From positions 62,001-126,000 of the forward strand of contig NZ_MRWQ01000005.1 of the NCBI RefSeq assembly GCF_001906925.1: a DNA stretch of 64,000 nt. Reading direction: 5' to 3'. This DNA comes from Domibacillus mangrovi (GTDB lineage: Bacteria; Bacillota; Bacilli; Bacillales; Domibacillaceae). Below are positions 24,711 through 37,003 of the stretch, in pieces. The notes under the pieces were generated by a model, which searched no databases, was not told the origin of the DNA, and saw nothing but the letters and a program-made list of their open reading frames with translations. The number at the start of each line of letters is the position of its first letter. The first letter of the stretch is position 1. Position numbers and translations under genes: made by a program.

Positions 24711-25324
24711 AATAAAAATCGATCGCCTCTTCCTAATTTCATCGCTTTTTCTGTCAGCAAAGAATGAATCATCATATCGTTGAAGATAGAGGCGATCGTT
24801 TCGATAGATAGTTCTCCATCTTTTTTAAACCATTTGTACATCCAGTTAATCATGCCCATAATCGCCATCGTAGAAATTTCAGCGGGTACTTCCTGGCGAA
24901 AATCTCCGGTAGACTGCCCTTCTCGAAGTACTTGAAGAAGCAGCTTGCGGTATTCATCCCGTTTTTCGTTAATCCGCTCTTCAAAATCGCCTTTTAAATA
25001 CGTACTCTCCTGATAGAACACCGTAATATGCGGTTTGTACAAGTCAAAAATTCTTGTAAATGATGTGATGATAGCACATAGCCTCGATACAGGATCAGTT
25101 TCTTTATCATAGGATTCTTTCGCTTTATTAAGTAAGTACGAAATAAATACGTCGTGAATATGATAAAGCAGTTCATCCTTTGATCTAAAATTGTGATAAA
25201 AGCCGCCTTTTGACGTACCGCATTCATCGACGATTTGATCGACGGTCACACCGTGGTAACCATGTTGTTCAAACATAATTAAAGCCGTTTCAATAATTCT
25301 TTCTTTAACGGGTTTCTTTTTCAT
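24692..25324 (-). CDS. TetR/AcrR-family transcriptional regulator
   Basis: This protein of about 210 residues has a TetR helix-turn-helix at the N-terminus (KERIIETALIMFEQHGYHGV, VDECGTSKGGFYHNFRSKDE) and a helical ligand-binding domain. The effector cannot be deduced; the second domain resembles regulators of lipid or acyl-CoA genes only in general shape. ATG 25324 follows AAAGGATG, but an ATG seven codons earlier is possible. It occupies the place between spoVK and ynbB where B. subtilis has hflX (ynbA), which is absent here. No obvious target gene is adjacent. Confidence 0.82.
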   Translation of the reverse strand: MKKKPVKERIIETALIMFEQHGYHGVTVDQIVDECGTSKGGFYHNFRSKDELLYHIHDVFISYLLNKAKESYDKETDPVSRLCAIITSFTRIFDLYKPHITVFYQESTYLKGDFEERINEKRDEYRKLLLQVLREGQSTGDFRQEVPAEISTMAIMGMINWMYKWFKKDGELSIETIASIFNDMMIHSLLTEKAMKLGRGDRFLLKTEPV

Positions 25325-25361
25325 TTTCATCATCCTTTTCGACATTTTACCACATACGTTA

Positions 25362-26276
25362 TTATTTAGACAATTCGAAATCTTCCCCTTTCAATAGTCT
25401 TAAATCTTTTTTTGAATGTGTCGTCTGTTTCATTAAACGAATCGCCTGCTTTCTTGCAGCTTTCTCGATCATCGTACGTATGTTACGGCCATTCGCAAAA
25501 CGAAATCCTTGCTTTCTCTTTTCTTCCGCTATCTTTTCCATCAAAATCGGTTTCGCTGCGGAATCGATATCATACCATTTTTCGTGCGCGCTCTGTTCTG
25601 CTATTTGATACAGTTCATCCACCGTATAATCGGCAAAATGATGCGTGATGGGAAATCGAGAGTGTAACCCTGGATTAAGTGTTAAAAAATGTGCCATTTC
25701 CCGTGGATATCCAGCCAAAATTAAAATAAAGTCATTTTGGTGATCTTCCATTTGCTTCACAAGTGTGTCGATCGCTTCTTTGCCAAAATCCTTTTCGCCG
25801 CCGCGTGCGAGGGAATAGGCTTCATCAATAAATAGCACACCGCCCATTGCTTTTTTGACGAGATCACGTGTTTTTTGTGCTGTATGGCCGATGTATTCCC
25901 CGACAAGATCTGCTCGTTCCGCTTCAATAAAATGTCCTTTTTCAAGAATATGAAGCCTTTTAAACATCGAAGCGATAATGCGGGCTGCCGTCGTCTTTCC
26001 TGTACCTGGATTTCCTGTAAATAACATATGGAGCATTTGCCCTTTCGTTTGAATGTCTGCTTCGATTCGCTTTTGATTAATATAAGCTGTTGCGTATAAT
26101 TCACGAACGAGTATTTTTAAATCGGCAAGACCGATCAAATGTTCCATTTCTTTTTCGATATCGAGAAGTACCTCGTGGGCAGGATGACGGTGCCATTCTG
26201 GTTCTGCTGCCAGCGACGTTTTTTCTTTCGGCTGAAAGACGACATGAATGCGGCCTGGTTGATTAATCTGCTTCAT
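25362..26276 (-). CDS. spoVK: Stage V sporulation protein K, AAA+ ATPase
   Basis: SpoVK is a CbbX-like AAA+ ATPase needed for spore maturation. The 304-residue product has Walker A (FTGNPGTGKTTAARI), Walker B (GGVLFIDEAYSLARGGEKDF), a sensor region (LILAGYPREM) and a C-terminal ATPase lid (GFRFANGRNIRTMIEKAARK). ATG 26276 is preferred because AAAAGGGGG lies 10 nt upstream; the frame extends 8 codons to a TTG. It lies downstream of hfq on the same strand, separated by the hfq terminator. Confidence 0.95.
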   Translation of the reverse strand: MKQINQPGRIHVVFQPKEKTSLAAEPEWHRHPAHEVLLDIEKEMEHLIGLADLKILVRELYATAYINQKRIEADIQTKGQMLHMLFTGNPGTGKTTAARIIASMFKRLHILEKGHFIEAERADLVGEYIGHTAQKTRDLVKKAMGGVLFIDEAYSLARGGEKDFGKEAIDTLVKQMEDHQNDFILILAGYPREMAHFLTLNPGLHSRFPITHHFADYTVDELYQIAEQSAHEKWYDIDSAAKPILMEKIAEEKRKQGFRFANGRNIRTMIEKAARKQAIRLMKQTTHSKKDLRLLKGEDFELSK

Positions 26277-26317
26277 GCCAACAGCCCCCTTTTCCTTCAA
26301 TTGTATGCCTAGAAATT

Positions 26318-26348
26318 AAAAAAAAGACCCGCATCTATACGGGCCTTC
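26318..26348 (-). terminator. hfq terminator
   Basis: CCCG/CGGG stem (GGCCCGTATAGATGCGGGTC) followed by TTTTTTTT on the minus strand. Confidence 0.75.
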
Positions 26349-26358
26349 ATTCACATCG

Positions 26359-26610
26359 TCATTGTTTATCAATATTTAAACTGACTTCATCAAAGTTTAA
26401 ACTGACGCTGCGCTGAGGAGCAAATGTCGAAATGGCATGTTTATAAACGAGCTGCTGTTTGCCATCTGTTTCAACCAGTACCGTAAAATTATCAAATCCT
26501 TTAATAAGTCCACGGAGCTGGAACCCATTCAATAAAAAAACCGTGACCATTGTGCTATCTTTACGCAGCTGGTTTAAAAATTGATCTTGAATGTTAATCG
26601 GCTGTTTCAT
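26359..26610 (-). CDS. hfq: RNA chaperone Hfq
   Basis: Hfq forms a hexameric ring that binds small RNAs and A/U-rich mRNA. The 83-residue product has Sm1 ([20 protein letters not shown]) and Sm2 ([14 protein letters not shown], with the YKHA motif). It carries about ten extra C-terminal residues compared with the 73-residue B. subtilis protein. GAGGAGG lies close to ATG 26610. It directly follows miaA, the usual pairing. Confidence 0.97.
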   Translation of the reverse strand: MKQPINIQDQFLNQLRKDSTMVTVFLLNGFQLRGLIKGFDNFTVLVETDGKQQLVYKHAISTFAPQRSVSLNFDEVSLNIDKQ

Positions 26611-26652
26611 GCTTCGTCCTCCTCTTTCTATCTGTATCCGTTATTACTTATT

Positions 26653-27594
26653 CTATCTTAGATTTAGCTTTCCTGCCAGCAACGCAGAAATTTGTTGTTT
26701 TTTTTCATAACGCAATGCCTCATCTGTCATGTCCACCCAGTCAATGTCCATTTTATTACGAAACCATGTCAACTGCCGCTTCGCATAATGGCGCGAATTT
26801 TGCTTTAACAGAGTAACGGCTGCATCCAATTCCTGTTCGCCTTTTATATAGCTAAACAATTCTTTATAACCTATCGCTTGAACAGCTGGTACGTCTTTGA
26901 GTCCAAGGTTATACAGCATTTCTGCTTCCTCTAGCAGCCCGGATTCCATCATCAGATCGACCCGTTTGTTAATCCGTTCATATAATAAAGCCCGGTCCAT
27001 TATCAGCCCGACAATGGCACTGTCGTATTTTTCATCCGGTTTTTTGCTGCTTTGTTGCTTAGATACCGGCCGGCCGGTCGCATAAAAAATTTCAAGTGCG
27101 CGAATCGTTCGACGCACATTGTTCGGGTGAATGGCCGCAGCAGATACAGGATCAACCGCACGCAGCTTTTCATGAATGGCTTCTGCACCAATATTGTCTG
27201 CCTCTTTTTCTAATTCTTTGCGGATCGTCTCATCATTGCCATCCTGCGCAAATTGATAATCATATAAAACAGATTGAATGTATAGCCCCGTTCCGCCGCA
27301 AATAATCGGCAGTTTGCCGCGCGCATGAATATCCGCTATTTTCTTCCGGGCCAGCTGTTGAAATTCAGCAACTGAAAATGTTTCGTCCACTTTTTTTATA
27401 TCAATTAAATGATGCGGCACGCCGTCCATTTCTTTTTTCGACACTTTCGCCGTACCAATATCCAGACCTCGATAAATTTGCATCGAGTCACCGCTTATAA
27501 CTTCACCATTTAACTGTTTTGCGATAAAAATACTTAAGTCCGTTTTTCCAGATGCGGTCGGTCCAATAATGACCGCCACTTTCTCTTTCATCAT
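26653..27594 (-). CDS. miaA: tRNA dimethylallyltransferase
   Basis: MiaA transfers a dimethylallyl group to A37 of tRNAs that read UNN codons; MiaB then completes ms2i6A. The product has the P-loop IIGPTASGKTDLSI, the GDSMQIYRGLDIGTAK block, VPHHLIDI, ICGGTGLYIQSVLYDY and NNVRRTIRALEI. AGAAGG upstream favours ATG 27594 (313 residues) over an in-frame ATG at 27615, which lacks a site. hfq follows 42 nt downstream. miaB, the next enzyme in the pathway, lies at 37440-38978. Confidence 0.95.
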   Translation of the reverse strand: MMKEKVAVIIGPTASGKTDLSIFIAKQLNGEVISGDSMQIYRGLDIGTAKVSKKEMDGVPHHLIDIKKVDETFSVAEFQQLARKKIADIHARGKLPIICGGTGLYIQSVLYDYQFAQDGNDETIRKELEKEADNIGAEAIHEKLRAVDPVSAAAIHPNNVRRTIRALEIFYATGRPVSKQQSSKKPDEKYDSAIVGLIMDRALLYERINKRVDLMMESGLLEEAEMLYNLGLKDVPAVQAIGYKELFSYIKGEQELDAAVTLLKQNSRHYAKRQLTWFRNKMDIDWVDMTDEALRYEKKQQISALLAGKLNLR

Positions 27595-27647
27595 ATGTCT
27601 CACAGCCTTCTTCATATCAATATTCTTATTATAACGGATCCCTCTGT

Positions 27648-29273
27648 TTAAGAACAGGCGGCGATTTCTGCTTCTAATTCCGCCATGTGCTTTTCTTTTT
27701 CTGCTTGAGTCCAGTTAAAATAATCAGCTATAATCTCTATACATACTTCTTTATAGTCAAGAACTGTTTTCAAATCAAATAAAAGCGCACTAATACGACG
27801 AATGAAAAAGTCAGCCGGTGTGTAAGTCATTTCTTCCTCTATCGCATACATGAGCTGCGCGTAAAGTACATTCGGCAGCGGGCTGTTTTCTTTCTTATGA
27901 GCAAATAATTTATCTACGTTTGAACCGTACTGATTAACGAGGATCTCTGCCTCTTTTTTCGAGAACCCTTTCTCCATACCTACGGCCATTTTTTCCTGAA
28001 CGTACGCCGGAAACTTTGCCGAACCACCGACGTCCCCGCCTGAAATGGGCAAATGTTTCGTTTCGGACGGGCTGAATAAAATGAATTGTTCTTCTTTAAA
28101 CCATTTCGCCACACGATCTATAATCATTTCCGCCATTTTCCGATAGCCTGTCAATTTCCCACCGGCAATCGTCAGTAAACCTGTCTCTGATTCCCAAATT
28201 TCATCTTTACGGGAAATTTCCGATGGACCTTTGCCTTCTTCATAAATAAGTGGCCTCACACCTGCCCATGAGGATTCAATGTTGGACTCATTCACATAGA
28301 CAGATGGAAACATGAATCGGACAGCTTCAAGCAAATATGTGCGGTCTTCTGCTGTCACATTCGGACGGATTAGATCACGGTCATAAAACGTATCCGTTGT
28401 GCCTATATACGTTTTGCCATCGCGTGGGATCGCAAACACCATCCGTTTATCCGGTGTATCGAAATAAACGGCCTGTTGAAGCGGGAACACGGACTCATCT
28501 ATGACAATATGTACCCCTTTTGTAAGACGCAAATGCTTACCATTTCCACCGCCATCTTTTTTTCGAACGGAATCCACCCAAGGACCGGATGCATTAATCA
28601 CCTTTTTAGCTGAAATGGTAAAGCAACTGCCATTCGTTTGATCGACTGCTTGAATTCCCGTTATATGTCCGTTTTCATAATGAAACTCATCCGCCTTTAC
28701 ATAGTTTAGACAAAGAGCACCTTTCTCTGCTGCTTTTTTTATTACTTCAATCGTTAACCTTGCATCATCTGTCCGATATTCTACATAGTAACCGCTGCCT
28801 TTTAAACCTTCTTTTTTAATGAGTGGTTCTTTTTTTATTGTCTCAGATACTGAAAGCATGGAGCGTCGTTCAAACTGCTTTACACCGGCTAAAAAATCAT
28901 ATACACGCAATGCAGCAGACGTTGTATATTTTCCAAATGTACCTCCTTCATGCAACGGCAAAAGCATCCGCTCCGGTGTTGTCACGTGCGGTCCATTTTC
29001 ATATACAATCGTCCGTTCCCGCCCGATTTCTGCGACCATTTTTATTTCAAACTGTTTTAAGTAGCGAAGTCCGCCATGCACAAGCTTTGTCGAGCGGCTC
29101 GACGTACCTGCTGCAAAATCTTGCATATCTATAAGCGCTGTCTTCATCCCTCGCATCGCTGCATCGAGCGCGATCCCCGCACCCGTAATGCCACCGCCAA
29201 CGATAAGTACATCAAACGTTTGGATTTTCATCATGTTTATTTTTTCTGTGCGGTTCTTATTAGAAAAGTTCAT
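27648..29273 (-). CDS. glpD: Aerobic glycerol-3-phosphate dehydrogenase
   Basis: GlpD is a membrane-associated FAD enzyme that oxidises glycerol-3-phosphate to dihydroxyacetone phosphate and feeds electrons to menaquinone. The 541-residue protein has the FAD-binding [18 protein letters not shown], the [20 protein letters not shown] block, [22 protein letters not shown] and [21 protein letters not shown] precedes ATG 29273. It follows glpK, and the 148 nt between them contain an attenuator-like hairpin with a T-run, as in the GlpP-controlled glpD leader of B. subtilis. Confidence 0.97.
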   Translation of the reverse strand: MNFSNKNRTEKINMMKIQTFDVLIVGGGITGAGIALDAAMRGMKTALIDMQDFAAGTSSRSTKLVHGGLRYLKQFEIKMVAEIGRERTIVYENGPHVTTPERMLLPLHEGGTFGKYTTSAALRVYDFLAGVKQFERRSMLSVSETIKKEPLIKKEGLKGSGYYVEYRTDDARLTIEVIKKAAEKGALCLNYVKADEFHYENGHITGIQAVDQTNGSCFTISAKKVINASGPWVDSVRKKDGGGNGKHLRLTKGVHIVIDESVFPLQQAVYFDTPDKRMVFAIPRDGKTYIGTTDTFYDRDLIRPNVTAEDRTYLLEAVRFMFPSVYVNESNIESSWAGVRPLIYEEGKGPSEISRKDEIWESETGLLTIAGGKLTGYRKMAEMIIDRVAKWFKEEQFILFSPSETKHLPISGGDVGGSAKFPAYVQEKMAVGMEKGFSKKEAEILVNQYGSNVDKLFAHKKENSPLPNVLYAQLMYAIEEEMTYTPADFFIRRISALLFDLKTVLDYKEVCIEIIADYFNWTQAEKEKHMAELEAEIAACS

Positions 29274-29310
29274 ATTCTCATCCCCTTGTCTTATTATCTA
29301 CCCTATTATG

Positions 29311-29368
29311 ACAAAAAAAGACCTGAATAGACGAAACAGGCATTGCTGTTTAGCTTTCAGATCTCTCC
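29311..29368 (-). promoter_or_regulatory. glpD leader hairpin (candidate GlpP-dependent antiterminator site)
   Basis: On the minus strand AGATCTGAA pairs with TTCAGGTCT and AAACAG with CTGTTT in one long stem, followed by TTTTTTT about 40 nt before glpD. Position and form match a transcription attenuator. Control by GlpP is inferred from B. subtilis; glpP is not in the window. Confidence 0.6.
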
Positions 29369-29421
29369 AATTCTTCGGACAATAGGCGATATATAAACTT
29401 ATTTGTATTAGATCAGCACCA

Positions 29422-30939
<1,518 letters not shown>

Positions 30940-30941
30940 TT

Positions 30942-30970
30942 ATCCTACACGCTATTGGAAGCAGTGTCAA
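30942..30970 (-). promoter_or_regulatory. glpK sigma-A promoter
   Basis: TTGACA (30965-30970), a 17-nt spacer and TAGGAT (30942-30947) on the minus strand, about 30-60 nt before glpK. Confidence 0.65.
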
Positions 30971-31032
30971 ACATTTTACTAGTTGTTCAAAGAGCCCTTT
31001 TTTCAGGTATGATAAAAAAGGAGGCGATACAT

Positions 31033-31794
31033 ATGGAAGTAAAGTTAAATCAATTAAAACAGGACAAGCACATCTATTCGAAAAAAGAGTACCAAGCGGA
31101 ACTTAAAAAATACCAGCGCCGCTTGCTCTGTTTGCAACAGCTATTGTTCCGTGAAAAAGTCGGCTTCATCATTGTCATGGAAGGGATGGATGCAGCCGGA
31201 AAAGGCGGCGCGATCAGGCGAATGAGTGCAGAACTTGATCCGCGTGGCATAGCTGTTCATCCGATTTCTGCACCGGCACCGCATGAAATGCGCTATCATT
31301 ACATGCAGCGATTCTGGCGAAAAATTCCACAGTACGGACAGCTGACTATTTTTGACCGGTCATGGTACGGGCGTGTTTTGGTCGAGCGTATTGAAGGATT
31401 TGCGGAAAAAGAAGAGTGGCAACGCGCGTATGATGAAATAAACGGTTTTGAGGAATTACTAACGGATGATAGGTACATTATGATCAAATTCTGGCTGCAA
31501 GTTTCCAAAGATGAGCAGCTGAAACGATTTGAAGAACGGCAACATAATCCGCTTAAGCGATGGAAGATTACCGATGACGATTGGCGCAATCGGAAGAAAT
31601 GGGACGCATATATAGAAGCAGCAGAAGAAATGCTTCGTCGAACCGACCACAACTATGCACCATGGCACGTTATTGAAGGAAATGATAAGAAATATGCACG
31701 CGTCACCATTTTGCAAAAAACAGTTGAACATATTGAAAATCATTTAATAAAAGAAGGTGTCGCCTTACCAGATTACGCATTGTTTAATGCTTAA
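31033..31794 (+). CDS. ppk2: Polyphosphate kinase 2 family protein
   Basis: PPK2 enzymes transfer phosphate between polyphosphate and nucleotides. The 253-residue protein has Walker A (VMEGMDAAGKGGAIRRMS), Walker B with the lid-adjacent DRSWYGRVLVERIEGF, and the basic lid RQHNPLKRWKITDDDW. Whether it favours nucleoside mono- or diphosphates cannot be told from sequence alone. AAAGGAGG lies 8 nt before ATG 31033. It is the only plus-strand gene in the core segment, divergent from glpK, and ends at a strong bidirectional terminator. Confidence 0.92.
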   Translation: MEVKLNQLKQDKHIYSKKEYQAELKKYQRRLLCLQQLLFREKVGFIIVMEGMDAAGKGGAIRRMSAELDPRGIAVHPISAPAPHEMRYHYMQRFWRKIPQYGQLTIFDRSWYGRVLVERIEGFAEKEEWQRAYDEINGFEELLTDDRYIMIKFWLQVSKDEQLKRFEERQHNPLKRWKITDDDWRNRKKWDAYIEAAEEMLRRTDHNYAPWHVIEGNDKKYARVTILQKTVEHIENHLIKEGVALPDYALFNA

Positions 31795-31797
31795 TGA

Positions 31798-31838
31798 AAT
31801 AAGAGTGTGATCCCATATAAGAGATCACGCTCTTATTC
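31798..31838. terminator. Bidirectional terminator between ppk2 and mutL
   Basis: AATAAGAGTGTGATC pairs with GATCACGCTCTTATT (one G-T pair) around a short loop. It lies between convergent genes and can serve both. Confidence 0.8.
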
Positions 31839-31851
31839 GTTTCCTTTCTCT

Positions 31852-33639
31852 TTACATAATTCGTTTAAACATTTTTTCAATATCATACGTTGACAAATGG
31901 ATCATAATTGGACGGCCATGCGGACATGTGAATGGATCTTCGCTTTCACGCAAATCATTTAAGAGCTGTTCAATTTCATCATTTCGCAAATGACGATTTG
32001 CTTTGATCGAGCCTTTACAGCTCATTAAAATGGCTGCTTCCTCACGAATTTTTTTCACATCCGGCTTTTTCATCTGAAGTACTTCTTCGATCATTTCTTC
32101 AATCACATTGCGCTCTTCCCCCGTTGGAAACCAAGACGGATGCGCTTTAACAATGTACGATTTATCACCAAACGGTTCTAGAAAGACGCCAACTTCTTCA
32201 AGAAATTGACGATTTTCTTCCACTTTCAAATACTCATCTGCCGAAAAATCAAATGTCATCGGAATGAGTAATTCTTGCAGTTCGTTTTCAATCCGTCCCA
32301 CTTTTTCACGAAAGTATTCATATTTTAGCCGTTCCTGAGCAGCGTGCTGATCGATCATATACAATCCATTTTCATTTTGAGCAAAAATGTAGGTGCCATG
32401 CATTTGACCAATCGGATACAGCGGCGGCATCCGTTCTGTTGTCGATTCTTCCTGATCAGGAAGCGTGATGGTTTCAATTACTGATATCGTTTCTTTCACT
32501 GGTTGATTGTAAAATTCTGGTTTATAAAGCTTTTCCACTTCTTCTTTTGGCGGCATCGCAAGCTTATTCGGCCGCGGCGCCTCAAATTGAAAGGCTCGCT
32601 GCTCGGTGAAATCTTTGCGTTTTTTTAATGTCGGCAATGCATCTGGAATGAGCGTCTCTTTTCGTAGCGCTTCTTTGATAGCAGTCGATAAAAGCACACA
32701 AAGTTCCTGCTCTTTGCTAAAACGGACTTCAAGTTTGGATGGATGTACGTTAACATCTACAAGAAGCGGGTCCATTTTCATATTGACGAGCACGATCGGA
32801 TAGCGGCCAATTGGCAAAAACGTGTGATATCCTTCTAAAATAGCATTGGACACTTTGAAATTTTTGATAAATCGCCCATTGACCATCATCGACATGTAAT
32901 TGCGTGAAGCTCTCGTCACTTCGGGCAGTGATAGAAATCCAGACAACTCAAAGTCGAGTGATCTAGCGTTAATGGGTTTCATACTTTTAGCTATATTGAT
33001 GCCGTAAATCGCGGCGATGACTTGCTTCGCGTCACCGTTTCCATTCGTTTTCAGCAGTTCTCGGCCATTATGACGGAGACGGAATGATACATCTGGCCGG
33101 CTGAGCGCCATCCGATTGACCACGTCCGTAATGTTTCCAAGTTCCGTATGCACACTTTTCATATATTTCAAGCGCGCTGGTGTGTTGAAAAATAAATTGG
33201 ACACAATCAGTTCTGTTCCCTTTCGTGCCGGTCCCGGTTTTTTAGATTGTATAACGCCTCCAGAAAGAATCAGTTCTGTGCCGGCATTTTCACCCGTTGA
33301 AGTCGTCATCATCAAATCCGAGACCGATGCAATACTCGGCAATGCCTCGCCGCGAAAGCCGAGTGTACGAATGCGAAAGAGATCGTCTTCATCTTTAATT
33401 TTACTCGTCGCATGGCGGTAAAACGCACGTTCAACATCGTCGTTTTCCATCCCCGCTCCATTATCTGAAACCCGGATGGAAGAAAGACCAGCTTCTTCTA
33501 CATCAATTTCAATGACTGTGCTCCCCGCATCAAGCGCATTTTCCGTTAATTCTTTCACGACCGATGCTGGACGCTCGACGACTTCACCGGCGGCAATTTT
33601 ATTCGACAGCGATTCATTGAGCTGAATAATGATGCCCAT
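31852..33639 (-). CDS. mutL: DNA mismatch repair endonuclease MutL
   Basis: MutL links MutS recognition to strand removal. The 595-residue protein has the GHKL ATPase motifs ([41 protein letters not shown]) and a C-terminal endonuclease domain with [26 protein letters not shown] and [11 protein letters not shown]. Those metal-binding residues are kept in bacteria that lack MutH. GAGGTGAT precedes ATG 33639. It is transcribed with mutS, about 60 nt apart. Confidence 0.98.
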   Translation of the reverse strand: MGIIIQLNESLSNKIAAGEVVERPASVVKELTENALDAGSTVIEIDVEEAGLSSIRVSDNGAGMENDDVERAFYRHATSKIKDEDDLFRIRTLGFRGEALPSIASVSDLMMTTSTGENAGTELILSGGVIQSKKPGPARKGTELIVSNLFFNTPARLKYMKSVHTELGNITDVVNRMALSRPDVSFRLRHNGRELLKTNGNGDAKQVIAAIYGINIAKSMKPINARSLDFELSGFLSLPEVTRASRNYMSMMVNGRFIKNFKVSNAILEGYHTFLPIGRYPIVLVNMKMDPLLVDVNVHPSKLEVRFSKEQELCVLLSTAIKEALRKETLIPDALPTLKKRKDFTEQRAFQFEAPRPNKLAMPPKEEVEKLYKPEFYNQPVKETISVIETITLPDQEESTTERMPPLYPIGQMHGTYIFAQNENGLYMIDQHAAQERLKYEYFREKVGRIENELQELLIPMTFDFSADEYLKVEENRQFLEEVGVFLEPFGDKSYIVKAHPSWFPTGEERNVIEEMIEEVLQMKKPDVKKIREEAAILMSCKGSIKANRHLRNDEIEQLLNDLRESEDPFTCPHGRPIMIHLSTYDIEKMFKRIM

Positions 33640-33701
33640 TTTATCACCTCATTTTATGACTTCATTTCGTATAGCGTTTACTCAGCCTCCCGCTAATTCA
33701 C

Positions 33702-36263
33702 TCAATTTGCCGGCTTTTTTGCTGATTTTTGCAAGGCATATAATGTATTCATCGCTTCCAACGGCGTCATTTCCATAATGTCATAGCTTAGCAGTTTCGA
33801 AACGATTGTCTTATCTTCTTTTAGTGCAGGCTTAGGTACCTGTTCTTCTTTAAAAAACGATAACTGTCCTTCGTTAATAATTTCAGGCTTGTGTTCTTTA
33901 CTTTCAAACGAGTGCAGCAGCTCATCAGCACGTGTGATCACCGTGTCTGGAAGACCGGCTAATTGTGCGACGTGAATGCCGTAACTTTTATCTGCTGCCC
34001 CGTCTTTTACTTTGTGTAAAAAAACGACTTTCCCTTCTTGTTCGGCAGCCGTAACATGCACATTTTGCACATGCTCGAGTGACTGATCAAGCACGGTTAA
34101 TTCATGGTAATGTGTTGAAAATAACGTTTTCGCTTGAATGTTTGTATGAATGTATTCAATCATCGCCTGTGCAAGTGCCATCCCATCATACGTTGACGTA
34201 CCACGGCCAATTTCATCAAATAAAATAAGTGATCGGTCTGTCGCATTTACAATCGCATGTTTCGCTTCCAACATTTCCACCATAAACGTACTTTGTCCCG
34301 AAACTAAATCGTCCGCCGCTCCGATCCGGGTAAATATTTGATCAAATACAGGTAGTATGGCTTTATCAGCCGGTACGTAACAGCCAATTTGCGCCAAAAT
34401 AGCAATAAGTGCCACTTGCCGCATGTACGTACTTTTACCAGACATATTCGGACCGGTGATGAGCAGCATATCCCGTTTTGGTCCCATCACGCAATGATTA
34501 GGTACGAAAAGCTGAGCATCCATCACTTTTTCCACGACCGGATGGCGGCCTTCTTCGATGATCATCGTCCGGTCTGTTGAAAAAACAGGACGCACAAACC
34601 GGCGCGATTCGCTAATAGCCGCAAAACATTGGAGCACATCAATTTCACTGACCGTCCGGGCCAAGTTTTGCAATCGCGGGATAAAGTCTTTCACCTTTTC
34701 ACGCAACTGCGCAAAGAGTTCATATTCGAGTTCGATCATTTTATCGTTCGCTTCTAAAATAAGCGTCTCTTTTTCTTTTAATTCTGGGGTCACAAATCGC
34801 TCACAGTTCGCTAACGTTTGTTTCCGTTCATAGCGGCCTTCTTCAAGCAAGCCAAGATTCGCTTTCGTCACTTCAATGTAATAGCCAAAAATGCGATTAT
34901 AACCAATTTTCAACGACCTAATCCCCGTTTTTTCCCGTTCTTCTTTTTCAAGTTCAGCAATCCATTGCTTCCCATTACGCGCGGCGTCACGGTATTCATC
35001 AAGCTGCGGATCAAATCCATCTGTAATCATGCCGCCTTCTTTCACAGAAATGGGCGGTTCAGCAATGAGCGCACCTTCGAGCAAGCCAAAAAGCTCGGTA
35101 CATGGATCAAGCTTGTCCGCTAATTGCTGTACATCATCCCCATTAATCTTTTTTAACAAATCAGTTAAATATGGAATTTGCCCGAGTGATTTTTTCAGCT
35201 GAACGAGATCGCGTGCATTGACATTGCCAAACGCCACACGTCCTGCAAGCCGCTCAAGATCATATACTTCTTTTAACTGTTCACGCAATTCTTCTCGCTC
35301 GAAAAAAGACGCCATAAACGTTTCAACAATGCCAAGACGACGGTTAATATCTTTTTCATTCAAAAGCGGGCGGTCAATCCACTGCTTAAGCATCCGCCCC
35401 CCCATCGACGTTTTCGTTTCATCAAGCAGCCATAAAAGCGATCCTTTCTTCCCTTTTGAACGAATTGTTTCCGTCAATTCAAGATTTCGCTTCGAATAAT
35501 AATCGATATTCATATAATCTCGGATTTCATACTGTTCTGCCGGCTGCAAATGATCGAGATTCCGCTTTTGCGTCCGATGGAGATAATGATAAAGACGGAC
35601 GGACGCTTTTCGGGTTAAAGCATGCGTTAATTTTGATAAAAGCGCATCAAATTCAAACTCATCTGCCTTCTCTTCAATCGAAATAACCGCGCCAAAACGG
35701 TCGTTAATTTTCTTCACGTCTTCCGCATCCCATGTATCATTCATAATGATTTCTTTTACACCATAGGCAGCGAGCTCATGCAGTGCGCTGTCAAATGAAT
35801 GAAAAACAGCCGTACGGCATTCACCAGTCGTTAAGTCGGCAGCTGCAACAGCATAGTCATTGCCTGACTGTTCAAATGAAGCAAGGTAATGGTTTTCTTT
35901 CTCTTGAATCCCCGCACCTTCCATCATTGTACCGGGTGTTATAACTTGTACAACTTCTCGTTTAATAACACCTTTCGCCTGTTTCGGATCTTCTTGTTGT
36001 TCGCAAATTGCGACTTTATGTCCTGCCGCAATAAGTCTCTCTATGTATCCTTTCGCCGAATGATAGGGCACGCCGCACATCGGAATACGGTCCCGACTGC
36101 CACCATCACGTGACGTTAACGTAATTTCAAGAATCTGACTTGCTTTTTGCGCATCATCAAAAAACATTTCATAGAAATCGCCCATACGAAAAAATAAAAA
36201 GGCATCTTCATAGTCTGCCTTCACACGCAAATATTGTTGTATCATTGGAGTATATTGTGCCAT
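33702..36263 (-). CDS. mutS: DNA mismatch recognition protein MutS
   Basis: MutS binds mispairs as a clamp. The 853-residue product has the N-terminal mismatch-binding motif [15 protein letters not shown] (F-x-E equivalent), the GVPYHS block, and C-terminal ATPase motifs: Walker [30 protein letters not shown] and THYHELT. The start ATG 36263 follows AGAGAGGG. It is upstream of mutL in the same transcription unit and downstream of cotE, whose terminator separates them. Confidence 0.98.
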   Translation of the reverse strand: MAQYTPMIQQYLRVKADYEDAFLFFRMGDFYEMFFDDAQKASQILEITLTSRDGGSRDRIPMCGVPYHSAKGYIERLIAAGHKVAICEQQEDPKQAKGVIKREVVQVITPGTMMEGAGIQEKENHYLASFEQSGNDYAVAAADLTTGECRTAVFHSFDSALHELAAYGVKEIIMNDTWDAEDVKKINDRFGAVISIEEKADEFEFDALLSKLTHALTRKASVRLYHYLHRTQKRNLDHLQPAEQYEIRDYMNIDYYSKRNLELTETIRSKGKKGSLLWLLDETKTSMGGRMLKQWIDRPLLNEKDINRRLGIVETFMASFFEREELREQLKEVYDLERLAGRVAFGNVNARDLVQLKKSLGQIPYLTDLLKKINGDDVQQLADKLDPCTELFGLLEGALIAEPPISVKEGGMITDGFDPQLDEYRDAARNGKQWIAELEKEEREKTGIRSLKIGYNRIFGYYIEVTKANLGLLEEGRYERKQTLANCERFVTPELKEKETLILEANDKMIELEYELFAQLREKVKDFIPRLQNLARTVSEIDVLQCFAAISESRRFVRPVFSTDRTMIIEEGRHPVVEKVMDAQLFVPNHCVMGPKRDMLLITGPNMSGKSTYMRQVALIAILAQIGCYVPADKAILPVFDQIFTRIGAADDLVSGQSTFMVEMLEAKHAIVNATDRSLILFDEIGRGTSTYDGMALAQAMIEYIHTNIQAKTLFSTHYHELTVLDQSLEHVQNVHVTAAEQEGKVVFLHKVKDGAADKSYGIHVAQLAGLPDTVITRADELLHSFESKEHKPEIINEGQLSFFKEEQVPKPALKEDKTIVSKLLSYDIMEMTPLEAMNTLYALQKSAKKPAN

Positions 36264-36307
36264 GTTTAATCCCTCTCTGTCGCTCTTCTTCTGTTAGTAT
36301 AACACAC

Positions 36308-36344
36308 AGAAAAAAGCGGGAAAACAGTCTGTTCCCCGCAGCGC
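36308..36344 (-). terminator. cotE terminator
   Basis: GCGGGGAACAG/CTGTTTTCCCGC followed by TTTTTT on the minus strand. Confidence 0.82.
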
Positions 36345-36347
36345 ATT

Positions 36348-36848
36348 TTAATGGTGATGATGCTCTTCAGCCGTTTCCCGCTCGCAGTCCCACTCGTCTT
36401 CATAATCATGGACAGAGACTGTTATTTTTGTGTCGCCAGTTACTTCCACCGACAGTTCCCGTTCGGCCTGCACATTAATTTTCGTGCCGCAATCGCTAAT
36501 AACCGCTTCCTGGCAGTTTGGCTGCTGAATGACTTTCACCCAGACATCGTCATCTCCATTGCAGTCATCATCACGATATGAAAGTTTGATCACATCTTTA
36601 TAGTCCACTTTTTCCGTTACGACAGCTGTTTTCGTATGATTGTGATAAGAATACCAGACGTTGATCTCGTACGTGCCAAACACCTCTGTTTTGTGGCCGT
36701 TTTTCTTGGCCTTGTACTCATGGTTAATGATCCAGCAACCGAGAATGCCGGACGGCTTATTGGGCGGCAAAACAGCATGATGCGTCTGCGTGTACTTCCG
36801 GCCTTTAGCGACGACGGACTTCGTGATGATTTCGCGATATTGACTCAA
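36348..36848 (-). CDS. cotE: Outer spore coat morphogenetic protein CotE
   Basis: CotE directs assembly of the outer spore coat in the mother cell. The protein shows SQYREIITKSVVAKGRKYTQ, KPSGILGCWIINHEYKAKK, VFGTYEINVWYSYHNHTKTA and an acidic tail ending in four His residues. I place the start at TTG 36848: GGGAGGGA lies 9 nt upstream and the family begins S-x-YREIITK. An in-frame extension to 36893 would put that site inside the gene. Length is then 166 residues, close to other CotE proteins. A mother-cell sigma promoter-like sequence lies just upstream. Confidence 0.93.
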   Translation of the reverse strand: MSQYREIITKSVVAKGRKYTQTHHAVLPPNKPSGILGCWIINHEYKAKKNGHKTEVFGTYEINVWYSYHNHTKTAVVTEKVDYKDVIKLSYRDDDCNGDDDVWVKVIQQPNCQEAVISDCGTKINVQAERELSVEVTGDTKITVSVHDYEDEWDCERETAEEHHHH

Positions 36849-36878
36849 GATGTGCGTCCCTCCCTTTGTTAGTCTCTG

Positions 36879-36905
36879 TATTGTATGCAGCATGTGTAAG
36901 TGTGG
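36879..36905 (-). promoter_or_regulatory. Candidate sigma-E/sigma-K promoter of cotE
   Basis: On the minus strand CATACAATA (36879-36887) fits the -10 of sigma-K (CATANNNTA) and sigma-E (CATACAAT). An AC-containing -35 region lies about 16 nt further up. In B. subtilis cotE is driven by both factors. Confidence 0.55.
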
Positions 36906-36961
36906 TGCCCATGAAAATTATTCGCATAGTAACCCGTTTCTGTTCGCCATTTTTTTCGCGC

Positions 36962-36994
36962 AAAAAATCCCGCCACGATGACCGCAGCGGGATA
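36962..36994 (-). terminator. ricA terminator
   Basis: ATCCCGC/GCGGGAT with a 13-nt loop followed by TTTTTTG on the minus strand. Confidence 0.78.
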
Positions 36995-37003
36995 TGCAGC
37001 TCT

